DNA from: JAYTQG01 sp043746815
GTDB lineage: Bacteria; Actinomycetota; Thermoleophilia; Miltoncostaeales; Miltoncostaeaceae
Assembly (NCBI GenBank): GCA_043746815.1
Contig: JAYTQG010000130.1
Coordinates: 1 to 22,445, forward strand
Direction of reading: 5' to 3'
Length of the DNA: 22,445 nt
Under the pieces are notes generated by a model, which saw only the letters and a list, made by a program, of their open reading frames with translations, was not told the DNA's origin and ran no database searches. Position numbers and translations under genes: made by a program. Below are positions 15,908 through 22,445 of the stretch, in pieces (position 1 is the first letter of the stretch; the number at the start of each line of letters is the position of its first letter).

Positions 15908-17121
15908 GCTTTCCGCCCGTCGTGCGGGCCGACTGGGTCGGCGCGCCGGAGGGGCTTACCCTCATCGCAGACGGATCGGTGACGTCGCCGGAATGGTTCG
16001 TCGCGAGCGGCGTCGCCTGTGGCCTGAAAGACTCGGGGAAGCGCGATCTTGGCATCCTCGCCTCGATGGTTCCCGCCGCATCAGCCTTGGTGCTGACGAC
16101 GAACGTATTGCCCGCCGAGCCCATCATCCGGGCGAAGGGTCTCGACGCCTCGGCCCTCAGTGCCGTCGTCGTGAACTCCGGCAACGCGAATGCCGCCACG
16201 GGGCCGCAGGGTCTTGCGGACACGTTCGAGATGGCCGAACGGGCCGCCGAGGCAATCGGACGAGCACCGGAGGGCGTGTTGACGTCGAGTACTGGCGTCA
16301 TTGGACGCCTGTTTGACATGAACGTCGTCCGCCGTGGGATTGATATGGCCGCAGGGGTCCTGTCCTCGAGCGGCGGGGCGGACTTTGCTGAGGCGATCTG
16401 CACAACGGACCGCGCGCCCAAGGCCGGTGCGTTTGTGCTGGAACTCTCAGGCGGGACGGTAACCCTCGGAGTTGCCGCGAAGGGTGCCGGGATGATCCGG
16501 CCGACCATGGCAACGATGCTCTGTTACGTCACCACCGACGCTGCGCTTGATGCGCACGACCTGCAGCGCGCGACCGCGGCGGCGGCGACCACCTCGTTCA
16601 ACCGGATCTCGGTTGATGGTCAGATGAGCCCAAGCGACACGCTACTTGTCACCGCAAACGGTATGGGCGCGCCACTTGCCGGAGACGACCTGAACCGTTT
16701 CGCCGAGGCGCTCGCCGCGATCTGCCGTTGGGCGGCGATCCAAATGGTGAAGGACGGCGAAGGGGCCGAGCACGCCGTCCGCGTCGTTGTGACCGGCGCG
16801 AATGACGACGCGGAGGCCGATCGTGTCGCGCGGGCCGTTGGGGAGTCACCGCTGGTGAAGAGCGCGATGTACGGCCGCGATCCGAACTGGGGCAGGATCA
16901 GCCAGGCCGTCGGGCAGGCTCTGATCGGCACCGCAGGGGATCCTGCCTTCACATTGACGTTTGATGGCCTTGCAACGGATGCGCCGGGAGTGGCTGAGGT
17001 CATGGCCCGAGAGGAGTACGACCTCACTGTCTCCCTCTGCCGTGGGACTGGCGAGTCGCACGTTTGGGTCAGCGACCTCACCCACGCCTACGTCAGCCTG
17101 AACGCGGACTACACGACGTGA
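15904..17121 (+). CDS. argJ: ArgJ, glutamate N-acetyltransferase / amino-acid acetyltransferase
   Basis: ArgJ moves the acetyl group from N-acetylornithine to glutamate, making the pathway cyclic; some forms also use acetyl-CoA. It self-cleaves into two chains. Seen: VVNSGNANAATG, VLTSSTGVIGR, KGAGMIRPTMATMLCYVTTD with the cleavage site between A203 and the nucleophile T204, FNRISVDGQMSPSDTLL, EGAEHAVRVVVTGA, YGRDPNWGRI and the final HAYVSLNADYTT. Length is 405 aa. Whether it is mono- or bifunctional cannot be read from sequence alone. argB and argD, usually next, are absent. Confidence 0.96.
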   Translation: MSFPPVVRADWVGAPEGLTLIADGSVTSPEWFVASGVACGLKDSGKRDLGILASMVPAASALVLTTNVLPAEPIIRAKGLDASALSAVVVNSGNANAATGPQGLADTFEMAERAAEAIGRAPEGVLTSSTGVIGRLFDMNVVRRGIDMAAGVLSSSGGADFAEAICTTDRAPKAGAFVLELSGGTVTLGVAAKGAGMIRPTMATMLCYVTTDAALDAHDLQRATAAAATTSFNRISVDGQMSPSDTLLVTANGMGAPLAGDDLNRFAEALAAICRWAAIQMVKDGEGAEHAVRVVVTGANDDAEADRVARAVGESPLVKSAMYGRDPNWGRISQAVGQALIGTAGDPAFTLTFDGLATDAPGVAEVMAREEYDLTVSLCRGTGESHVWVSDLTHAYVSLNADYTT

Positions 17122-17708
17122 TCGCCCACGCACCGGTGTTTCACGCAAGCGTCCGACCGCTCGCAGCGGCGGAGCGCGCCGCGATGACCCCATCGGTTTG
17201 GCGCCCCGGCTGCCCCGTTGGGCTGGATCAGCTTCGGTCGGTTCGGGTGCGGTACATCGACTTCACCGGCCAGGTTCGCACGGGGCGGATCGTTGTCAAC
17301 CAAGACGTCGCGACGGCCGTGGCGTCGGCGATGCGTGCGCTGTTCATCGCGCGTGTTCCGATCCGTCGCATGGAACCCATCGAGGCCTACGGCGGAGACG
17401 ATTTTCGCTCTATCGAGGCGGACAACACGTCGTCGTTCAATTGCAGGAGCGCCACCGGTTCGAACCGCTGGTCGAATCACGCCTACGGGCGCGCGATCGA
17501 CATCAATCCGATCGAGAACCCATACGTTTCCGGTGGGACCACATCGCACCGCGCCAGCGTCACGTACCTGGCCCGCGGCACGGTCCGACCGGGGATGGCC
17601 GTCGAGGGCGGAGCGTTGGTTCGAGCCTTCACCGGGCAAGGGTGGGGTTGGGGTGGCCAATGGTCGGGAACCCGCGACTATCAGCACTTCTCTGCCTCTG
17701 GCCGATAA
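17118..17708 (+). CDS. M15-family (VanY/L5-endolysin-like) metallopeptidase
   Basis: Probably a zinc carboxypeptidase or endopeptidase acting on peptidoglycan peptides. Seen: WRPGCPVGLDQLRSVRVRYI, typical of this actinobacterial M15 subgroup; the zinc motif SNHAYGRAIDINPIENPY with H121 and D128; and WGGQWSGTRDYQHF with the third zinc ligand H190 and the catalytic acid region. GTG 17118 shares GTGA with the argJ stop; a start 54 bases further up lies inside argJ and looks artificial. The 196-aa protein has no obvious signal peptide, so how it reaches the wall is unclear. It links the arg operon to wall metabolism only by position. Confidence 0.87.
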   Translation: MIAHAPVFHASVRPLAAAERAAMTPSVWRPGCPVGLDQLRSVRVRYIDFTGQVRTGRIVVNQDVATAVASAMRALFIARVPIRRMEPIEAYGGDDFRSIEADNTSSFNCRSATGSNRWSNHAYGRAIDINPIENPYVSGGTTSHRASVTYLARGTVRPGMAVEGGALVRAFTGQGWGWGGQWSGTRDYQHFSASGR

Positions 17709-17717
17709 CGCAAGAAG

Positions 17718-18416
17718 ATGTCCGTGACGAGAACCGCCCTTGTGACCGGAGCCAACCGTGGAATTGGCCTGGAGGTTTGCCGCCAACTGGCTGCGGCCGG
17801 TGTCCAGGTGATCCTGACCAGCCGTGATCCGGAGGCGGGTCTCAGAGCAACGGCTGCCCTCGGCGGCGCGGACGCAGGGATCACGCATCAACGCATGGAC
17901 GTCGCTGATCCATTTAGCGTCTTCGAGTGCGCGCGACGATTGGACGAGCGCGGCATCCAGATCGACGTGCTCATCAACAACGCTGCCGTTTATCCAACCC
18001 GAGGTGTCTTGGAACTCGGGGATGCTTTGATCGACGAGGCGATGGACATCAACCTGCTCGGACCCTGGCGCACGGCGCGATCCTTTATGCCCGCAATGAT
18101 CCGGCGCGGTTACGGTCGCGTGGTCAACGTTTCCTCGGGCGACGATTCCATGACGCACGGACTCGCGAACTCACCCGCCTACTCCGTCTCGAAGGTTGCC
18201 CTCAACGCCCTCACCTTGAAGCTCGCCGATGCGGTTGGATCCGGGGACGTGAAGGTGAATGCCGTGTGCCCAGGTTGGGTGAAAACCGAGATGGGTGGCG
18301 AGAACGCACCACGTTCGCTGGAAGACGGCGCCGCGGGAATCGTCTGGGCGGCCACACTCGCCGACGACGGCCCCAACGGAGGCTTCTACCGGGACGGTCA
18401 ACCGCTGCCCTGGTAG
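17718..18416 (+). CDS. Short-chain dehydrogenase/reductase (SDR), carbonyl-reductase-like
   Basis: A 232-aa NAD(P)-dependent oxidoreductase of unknown substrate. Seen: the dinucleotide-binding TGANRGIGLEV, the Arg in LTSRDPEAG that favours NADPH, MDVADP, LINNAAVYPTRG, INLLGPWRTARSF, catalytic Ser in VVNVSSGDDS, the YSVSK catalytic Tyr/Lys pair, and VCPGWVKTEMGG. The C-terminal GGFYRDGQPLPW resembles carbonyl-reductase-like SDRs. It starts nine bases after the M15 gene with a weak AAGAAG site. Its last 13 codons and stop lie inside a strong terminator-like hairpin. Confidence 0.92.
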   Translation: MSVTRTALVTGANRGIGLEVCRQLAAAGVQVILTSRDPEAGLRATAALGGADAGITHQRMDVADPFSVFECARRLDERGIQIDVLINNAAVYPTRGVLELGDALIDEAMDINLLGPWRTARSFMPAMIRRGYGRVVNVSSGDDSMTHGLANSPAYSVSKVALNALTLKLADAVGSGDVKVNAVCPGWVKTEMGGENAPRSLEDGAAGIVWAATLADDGPNGGFYRDGQPLPW

Positions 18417-18425
18417 AAGCCTCCG
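18377..18425 (+). terminator. Likely bidirectional terminator between SDR and PKD genes
   Basis: Bases 18377-18393 pair with 18409-18425: 17 pairs with one G-U, 14 of them perfect (GGAGGCTTCTACC against GGTAGAAGCCTCC), around a 15-base loop. GCGTTGTTCGG follows on the plus strand. It lies between convergent genes and can stop both transcripts. The left arm, loop and stop codon (18414-18416) of the SDR gene are part of it. Confidence 0.8.
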
Positions 18426-18435
18426 CGTTGTTCGG

Positions 18436-20148
18436 CTAACCCCGAGCTGTTCCGACGAGCGTCTTGCCCGCCCGAAGCTCCGCTCGGACGGCGCCCGCGC
18501 GCCTCAATGCTCCGGCGGGGAATGGCGCCCGAATGGTGGCAGCGCTCCGAACCTTGACCGAACCGAGTGCCCGGCCGCCCTGTGACCAGACGACGGTCAA
18601 CGCCCCTCGGAGGGCCGTTGCGGGAAGGTTCGCCAGGGCAAAGGTGACGGTGGGCCGACTTCCGGCGAGAAGAACCCGTCCGCTCCGAACGACGCCTTCC
18701 CGAGGTGGCAGGAGCTTCAAGGACGATGCCAGGGAACCGCCGGGACCCGTGAGGCGAAGCGAGAATGCTCCCGGAAGGAGCGTCGCAGGGAGGAGGACCC
18801 TGGTCGTGAAGTTGCCCACCGGAACGCTCGCGGTTCGGCGAATGGTTGCGCCTCCGCGAGTTGCCCGGATGTTGACCGTGAGTTGTCCCGCCTGAGGTGA
18901 AGAGCCCGTCAGGGTGAGCGATCCCGCCAGGCGGCTGGCTCGGTAGCGGGCCGCAACCCGAACTCGATCGAGCGTGAACTGAGTCGCTCCCGGGACGGGG
19001 GTTCCCGTCACCGCACCCACGGTCCCACCGCCCGTTGTTGACTCGCCCGCCCGTGGCGTAACGGTTACGGAGAAGGGTCTCGGATCCGAGAGGTTGCCCG
19101 CTCGGTCCTTGATGCGCATGGCACCAACGAACGTTCCGACCTGAGCGAAGGCGTGGGTTACCTTCTGTCCAGAGATCGGTGTGCTCCCGTCCTTGAAGTC
19201 CCACGTTGCGCTGGTGAGGTCCACGCCCGAGCCGACGGCCGGGTTCGTTTCAACGGACCCGACGGCGTCCATGGTCACCGCGCCACCCCGTTCGAGGCTG
19301 AAACGGTCCTGAGTCGTGAGGGCGATCGGCTTGACGGTATCGAGGATGATCGTGTCGGTGATGACCGCGGACGCGTTGCCCTGAATCGGGAGATCCAGGA
19401 CCAGTACGCAGAAGATGTTGCTCGGGCAGGGAGTTGGCATTTCACGAGCGCCGTCCCCGATGACGACTGCGACGGTCTTCACGCCGTCACCGGCGGGAAG
19501 TGTGATCGGCGCTGACGCGGCGAAGGTCTGTGCACAGCCACTCTGATCCGCGCCCGGAACGAGGAGAAGGGAACAGGGAAAGGTGCCGTTTCCATCGACG
19601 TCGATCTTGAACTCGGTGACTCCACTGGAGGTGTCGGGAAGGCCGCCGATCAGCGGATCGGCGCCGGTGAGCGCGAGTGTGGCCTGCGCATTGTTGGTGG
19701 CGACCGCGCCCGAGTTGATCTGCATCGTCCCGGTCGGGGGGGTTGCGTCGATTCGTGTGGCGCCAGTCGACTCGATCCAGTCGACCGAACCGAGGGGCAG
19801 GGTGCAGAGACCGGTCTTCTGACATGCGGTGATGTGGACCCCGTAGCGATGCCCGTTCGTGAGCAACAACGTCGTCGACGTGTTCGTGGAGCCAGCCGTT
19901 GCAGACGTCGCAGGCCCCCCAGCATCCAGATCGAACGCGAGGATGTCATGGTGGTCCTGGGGCGTGGTCGGTGCGAAGAGTCCGGGCAGCCAGTTGATCT
20001 TCACCTGGGTGGCGTTGCCTAACCCGACGACGCCCTTCGTGAACGGCGTCGGTCTGAAGTCTGGGCTTGACAGGGCGCCGTACGCGCCCGTTGCTGGCAG
20101 AAGACTGGCTGCGACGACCAGGGGGAGCGAACGTAGACGACGGCGCAT
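18436..20148 (-). CDS. Secreted multidomain protein with PKD and Ig-like domains
   Basis: A 570-aa exported protein of unknown function. ATG 20148 is chosen because GGAGG sits seven bases ahead; a start at 20196 has no such site. Seen: an Arg-rich signal peptide, MRRRLRSLPLVVAASLLPAT, with cleavage near residue 24. A fibronectin/Ig-like region (about 35-125) has paired Cys in TACQKTGLC, and a second Ig-like module (about 135-265) starts DATPPTGTMQINSGA with more Cys. A PKD domain follows (about 275-365, ATWDFKDG and KVTHAFAQVGTF, RIKDRAGN). The final 180 residues hold two Arg-rich beta-type repeats. No LPXTG, lipobox or C-terminal membrane segment is seen, so it is probably released or bound non-covalently. 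Likely role: adhesion or matrix, by analogy only. Confidence 0.82.
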   Translation of the reverse strand: MRRRLRSLPLVVAASLLPATGAYGALSSPDFRPTPFTKGVVGLGNATQVKINWLPGLFAPTTPQDHHDILAFDLDAGGPATSATAGSTNTSTTLLLTNGHRYGVHITACQKTGLCTLPLGSVDWIESTGATRIDATPPTGTMQINSGAVATNNAQATLALTGADPLIGGLPDTSSGVTEFKIDVDGNGTFPCSLLLVPGADQSGCAQTFAASAPITLPAGDGVKTVAVVIGDGAREMPTPCPSNIFCVLVLDLPIQGNASAVITDTIILDTVKPIALTTQDRFSLERGGAVTMDAVGSVETNPAVGSGVDLTSATWDFKDGSTPISGQKVTHAFAQVGTFVGAMRIKDRAGNLSDPRPFSVTVTPRAGESTTGGGTVGAVTGTPVPGATQFTLDRVRVAARYRASRLAGSLTLTGSSPQAGQLTVNIRATRGGATIRRTASVPVGNFTTRVLLPATLLPGAFSLRLTGPGGSLASSLKLLPPREGVVRSGRVLLAGSRPTVTFALANLPATALRGALTVVWSQGGRALGSVKVRSAATIRAPFPAGALRRAGAVRAELRAGKTLVGTARG

Positions 20149-20278
20149 GAGGATCCCTCCGTTGCGGTGATTGCGAATTGGAAACGAGGCACCCAATCCT
20201 TGGGAGATGGCGCTAGCTCGTCCGTACAGCTTTCTCTAACACCTCTCGGAGTTCTCGTCCACCCTCGAACGGACGGTG

Positions 20279-20370
20279 TGGGACGAATCCGCAGCGCGGG
20301 TGCGGACAGATCCGCGCTACGCACTGGGACGAATCCGCGGTGGACACTGGGACGGATCGGCAGTAAGATT
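20279..20370 (+). repeat. Four imperfect 23-bp tandem repeats over the ATPase promoter
   Basis: Units start at 20279, 20302, 20325 and 20348, exactly 23 bases apart. Units 1 and 3 share TGGGACGAATCCGC; unit 4 has TGGGACGGATCGGC (two changes) and unit 2 GCGGACAGATCCGC (four changes). The conserved core is GGAC-GATCCGC-like. The -35 lies at the end of unit 3 and the -10 in unit 4, so a protein binding the units on one DNA face (about two helical turns per unit) would control the promoter. An inverted copy, GATTCGTCC, abuts the start codon. Confidence 0.75.
20341..20369 (+). promoter_or_regulatory. Putative promoter of the ATPase gene (leaderless)
   Basis: TGGACA (20341-20346), a 17-base spacer and TAAGAT (20364-20369) are a good sigma70 match. 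The GTG start is at 20376, six bases after the -10, just where transcription should begin, so the mRNA would have no leader. Confidence 0.6.
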
Positions 20371-20375
20371 CGTCC

Positions 20376-21617
20376 GTGCGACACTATTCCCGACACGCGG
20401 CGGCCGGCGTCCTTGAGGCAATGGGTGACACGCCCGTTGTGGCGATCAATGGGCCTCGACAGTCTGGCAAGAGCACACTTGCTAGCGGTCTCGCGCTCCC
20501 CGGCAGACGCGTTGAGCGCGTTTCGCTGGACGACGCGCAGGTCCGTGCGTCAGCGCGACTGGACCCACGGGGCTTCGTCGAGCGGCCCGTGGACACGCTC
20601 GTCATCGATGAGGTGCAACTGGAACCTGGGCTCTTTCGGGCAATCAAGGCTGCGGTCGACCGCGATCGGCGGCCTGGCAGATTCCTCATTACCGGCTCAG
20701 CGCGCCTGCTCTCGGCGCCCGACATGGCTGACGCCCTGGTCGGCCGCGTGGAAACGATTGCGCTCTGGCCCCTTTCACAAGGGGAGATCCGCGGCAGCGT
20801 CGATCAGTTTGTGGATGCTGCCTTCGACCGCCCCGAAGAACTTCTCCGGCCAGGCACGTTGACGCGACAGGACTACGTCGACGCAGCCGTTCGCGGCGGC
20901 TTCCCGGAAGCGGTTTCCCGTTCGTCGAAGCGGCGCGGACCTTGGTTCGACAGCTACGCGACGACGATCGTCCAGAGGGTCGTCTCCGCGATTTCCGACA
21001 TCGACCGTCTCAACGAGATTCCACGTCTTGTGCGTCTCTGCGCCGCTCGGTCAGCGGCGGAGTTGAATGTCGCGTCACTTTCACGGGAGATGGGAATCCC
21101 TGCAAAGACGCTGGACGGGTATCTCGCCCTTCTTGCGAATGCCTTCGTTCTCCGACTGGTACCCGCGTGGTCAACGAACCTCAGCGCGAAGGTCGTGCGT
21201 GCGCCCAAACTGCACTTGGTGGACCCAGGACTCGCCGCGCACTTGGTCGGGGTCACCGGCACTTCGAGCCACGTTCCGACCGCCCCCATCGGACCGCTGC
21301 TGGAGACCTTTGCGGTGACGGAAATTGACCGGCAACTCGTGTGGTCGAAGAATCAGCCGACGCTATGGCACTTCCGCGATCGCAGCGGCCCCGAGGTCGA
21401 CATCGTCCTCGAACACCCGGACGGCCGCGTCGTGGGAATTGAGGTCAAGGCGTCAAGCACGGTCGGCGCGAAGGACTTCCGCGGCCTCACATTCCTTCGC
21501 GAACGCCTCGGTACCCGATTTCATCGGGGAATCGTTCTTTCGACCGCACCTGAAGCCTTGCCCTTCGGCGATCGCTTGGTCGCACTGCCACTCAGCGCTC
21601 TGTGGGATGCGGCCTAA
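20376..21617 (+). CDS. AAA_14 / DUF4143-type ATPase
   Basis: A 413-aa P-loop ATPase of a widespread family with no settled function. Seen: Walker A in NGPRQSGKSTLAS (about 26-34), Walker B LVIDEVQLEP with D78 and E79, sensor-like FLITGSARLL, then LWPLSQGEI and VRGGFPEAV typical of the family. A helical winged-helix-like part (about 215-265, LSREMGIPAKTLDGYLALL) follows. The C-terminal DUF4143 region has WHFRDRSGPEVDIVLE and VVGIEVKAS, resembling a PD-(D/E)XK nuclease core (D342, E356, K358); whether it cuts DNA is unknown. The GTG start fits the leaderless promoter, and there is no SD. It stands alone among 23-bp repeats with a Fic gene downstream. It may belong to a mobile or defence-like module, by inference. 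Confidence 0.9.
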   Translation: MRHYSRHAAAGVLEAMGDTPVVAINGPRQSGKSTLASGLALPGRRVERVSLDDAQVRASARLDPRGFVERPVDTLVIDEVQLEPGLFRAIKAAVDRDRRPGRFLITGSARLLSAPDMADALVGRVETIALWPLSQGEIRGSVDQFVDAAFDRPEELLRPGTLTRQDYVDAAVRGGFPEAVSRSSKRRGPWFDSYATTIVQRVVSAISDIDRLNEIPRLVRLCAARSAAELNVASLSREMGIPAKTLDGYLALLANAFVLRLVPAWSTNLSAKVVRAPKLHLVDPGLAAHLVGVTGTSSHVPTAPIGPLLETFAVTEIDRQLVWSKNQPTLWHFRDRSGPEVDIVLEHPDGRVVGIEVKASSTVGAKDFRGLTFLRERLGTRFHRGIVLSTAPEALPFGDRLVALPLSALWDAA

Positions 21618-21958
21618 CCCGCCGTTCACGCCCCGACGCCACGGAGATCGCACCCACGCATTCCGCTACCGCCAGGGCATGCTGACTGGTTCAACCAACG
21701 AGTCTGGACTGATGAGATCGTGGCACCGCCAGCCCCATCGCCCGTCCACCCTGTCAAGGTTCATTTCACCGCGACGCCGTTCTTCGTGGCACAGCCATCC
21801 ACTCGGACAGGTGTTACACGGGACGGTTTGGCTGGGCCGCACTTCGCCCCGCGTGTTCGTAGGCCTCTCATTCGGTGCGCTCTGGTCAGAACGCCGGTGA
21901 TATCGAAGCCCTATCGATTCAGCTGTCGCAACGCCGCAGACAACCGTACGATTGCGCT
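21618..21958 (+). other. Intergenic stretch without a convincing gene
   Basis: Three hundred and forty-one bases between the ATPase and the Fic gene. Short open frames exist (for example 21720-21962) but show no start signals or recognisable sequence. No strong hairpin for an ATPase terminator is seen. TATCGA occurs twice, 11 bases apart (near 21901 and 21912), just upstream of the Fic promoter. Confidence 0.5.
21923..21952 (+). promoter_or_regulatory. Putative promoter of the Fic gene (leaderless)
   Basis: TACGAT (21947-21952) ends six bases before GTG 21959, the same spacing as at the ATPase gene. The -35 region CTGTCG (21923-21928, 18-base spacer) matches the consensus at three positions. 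Weak but consistent with the pattern. Confidence 0.4.
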
Positions 21959-22445
21959 GTGAACGAGCCGCAGATCATCGCTTGGCAGTCGATCTCGCGG
22001 ATGCCAAACGTCAACGGGAAGCTGGAGCCGCTCTTCGACACGGCCGACTCCCTTCAGCGGGTGTGGGAGCGTCTGCTCGTTTCTGCGTCGTCCGATGCCC
22101 TTGCCGATATACGTCGGCGACTACGCTCGCACGCGATCGAGACGGGCATTCTGGAACGGCTCTACGACTTGGACTGGGGTGTTACCCGGGCACTCGTCGC
22201 GGAGGGGATTTCTCAGGAAGTCGCCGCCCGTCACGGCGGGATTGACGACTCGGCCTTTCGAGCAATCAAATCCCAGTTTGAAGCGCTTGAGTTCCTCGCC
22301 GACGCTGCGCGCGAAGGTCGGAACCTGAGCGTCTACTTTGTCAAGGAACTTCACACCGCACTGACGGGGCATCAATCGACGTACGAAGCGACCGACTCAG
22401 CGGGTCGGCTCGTCGATGCGTCGCTCCACCACGGTGCCTGGAAGA
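21959..22445 (+). CDS. Fic-family protein, N-terminal part (runs off the window)
   Basis: The frame opens at GTG 21959 and stays open to the window end (162 codons). Fic proteins usually transfer AMP or another phosphate group to a target hydroxyl. Seen: RSHAIETGILERLYDLDWGV (about residues 56-75), matching the helix that precedes the Fic core in a large family (often AIETGIIEGLY), then LSVYFVKELHTALTGHQSTY (about 123-142) and a segment like EAxDSxGRxV (EATDSAGRLV). The catalytic HxFxDGNGR motif would lie beyond the window, so activity cannot be judged. S57 and E61 resemble part of the inhibitory SxxxE(G/N) motif, but the next residue is Thr. No SD is present; a -10-like site lies six bases upstream. 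Confidence 0.85.
   Translation, partial: MNEPQIIAWQSISRMPNVNGKLEPLFDTADSLQRVWERLLVSASSDALADIRRRLRSHAIETGILERLYDLDWGVTRALVAEGISQEVAARHGGIDDSAFRAIKSQFEALEFLADAAREGRNLSVYFVKELHTALTGHQSTYEATDSAGRLVDASLHHGAWK

Noticed and set aside
17109..18158. Minus-strand open frame of 349 codons opposite the M15 and SDR genes
   Set aside because: Both plus-strand genes have catalytic motifs; the antisense frame has none and no start signals.
20192..20204. CCCAA-TCC-TTGGG inverted repeat upstream of the PKD gene
   Set aside because: Five pairs with a three-base loop, no clear promoter nearby on the minus strand; could be chance.
21720..21962. 80-codon open frame between the ATPase and Fic genes as a possible antitoxin
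   Set aside because: No SD, no helix-turn-helix or other motif, Pro/Arg-rich composition, and it overlaps the Fic start out of frame.

Overview
The window is a gene-dense chromosomal segment of a high-GC bacterium, most likely an actinobacterium. The evidence is a dcw cluster without ftsA in the order ftsW-murG-murC-murB-ftsQ-ftsZ, many GTG starts, 4-bp stop/start overlaps, and the run infC-rpmI-rplT-SpoU methyltransferase-pheS-pheT-argC-argJ. Secreted proteins with S8-protease and PKD/Ig-like architecture suggest the class Thermoleophilia, but that placement is inference only.

Region 1 (1-6275, plus strand) is the peptidoglycan/division cluster. It holds the tail of ftsW, then murG, murC, murB and ftsQ packed with overlaps, a 190-bp structured gap, ftsZ, and a PaaI-type thioesterase coupled behind ftsZ. 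The Mur enzymes make the UDP-linked precursor and lipid II, FtsW polymerises it, FtsQ recruits divisome proteins and FtsZ builds the ring. The gap before ftsZ carries a promoter-like site, a strong hairpin at the predicted 5' end of the transcript, and a six-codon mini-ORF.

Region 2 (6285-9352) has a secreted subtilisin-like protease on the minus strand, divergent from gcvT-gcvH (glycine cleavage T and H proteins; no gcvP in view).

Region 3 (9353-18425, plus strand) holds infC-rpmI-rplT and an rRNA/tRNA methyltransferase. It continues with a second unit, pheS-pheT-argC-argJ, an M15 metallopeptidase and a short-chain dehydrogenase. It ends in a 17-bp-stem hairpin that overlaps the last codons of the dehydrogenase and lies between it and a convergent secreted PKD/Ig-like protein (18436-20148, minus).

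Region 4 (20149-22445) looks accessory. It has a AAA_14/DUF4143-type ATPase whose promoter is embedded in four imperfect 23-bp tandem repeats, then a 341-bp gap with no convincing gene, then the start of a Fic-family protein that runs off the window. Both genes appear to be transcribed with almost no 5' leader. This is the most plausible place for an undescribed system. Several genes in the window (minus-strand protease, gcvT, pheS, ATPase, Fic) show a -10-like hexamer only 6-11 bases ahead of the start codon, which points to common leaderless transcription.
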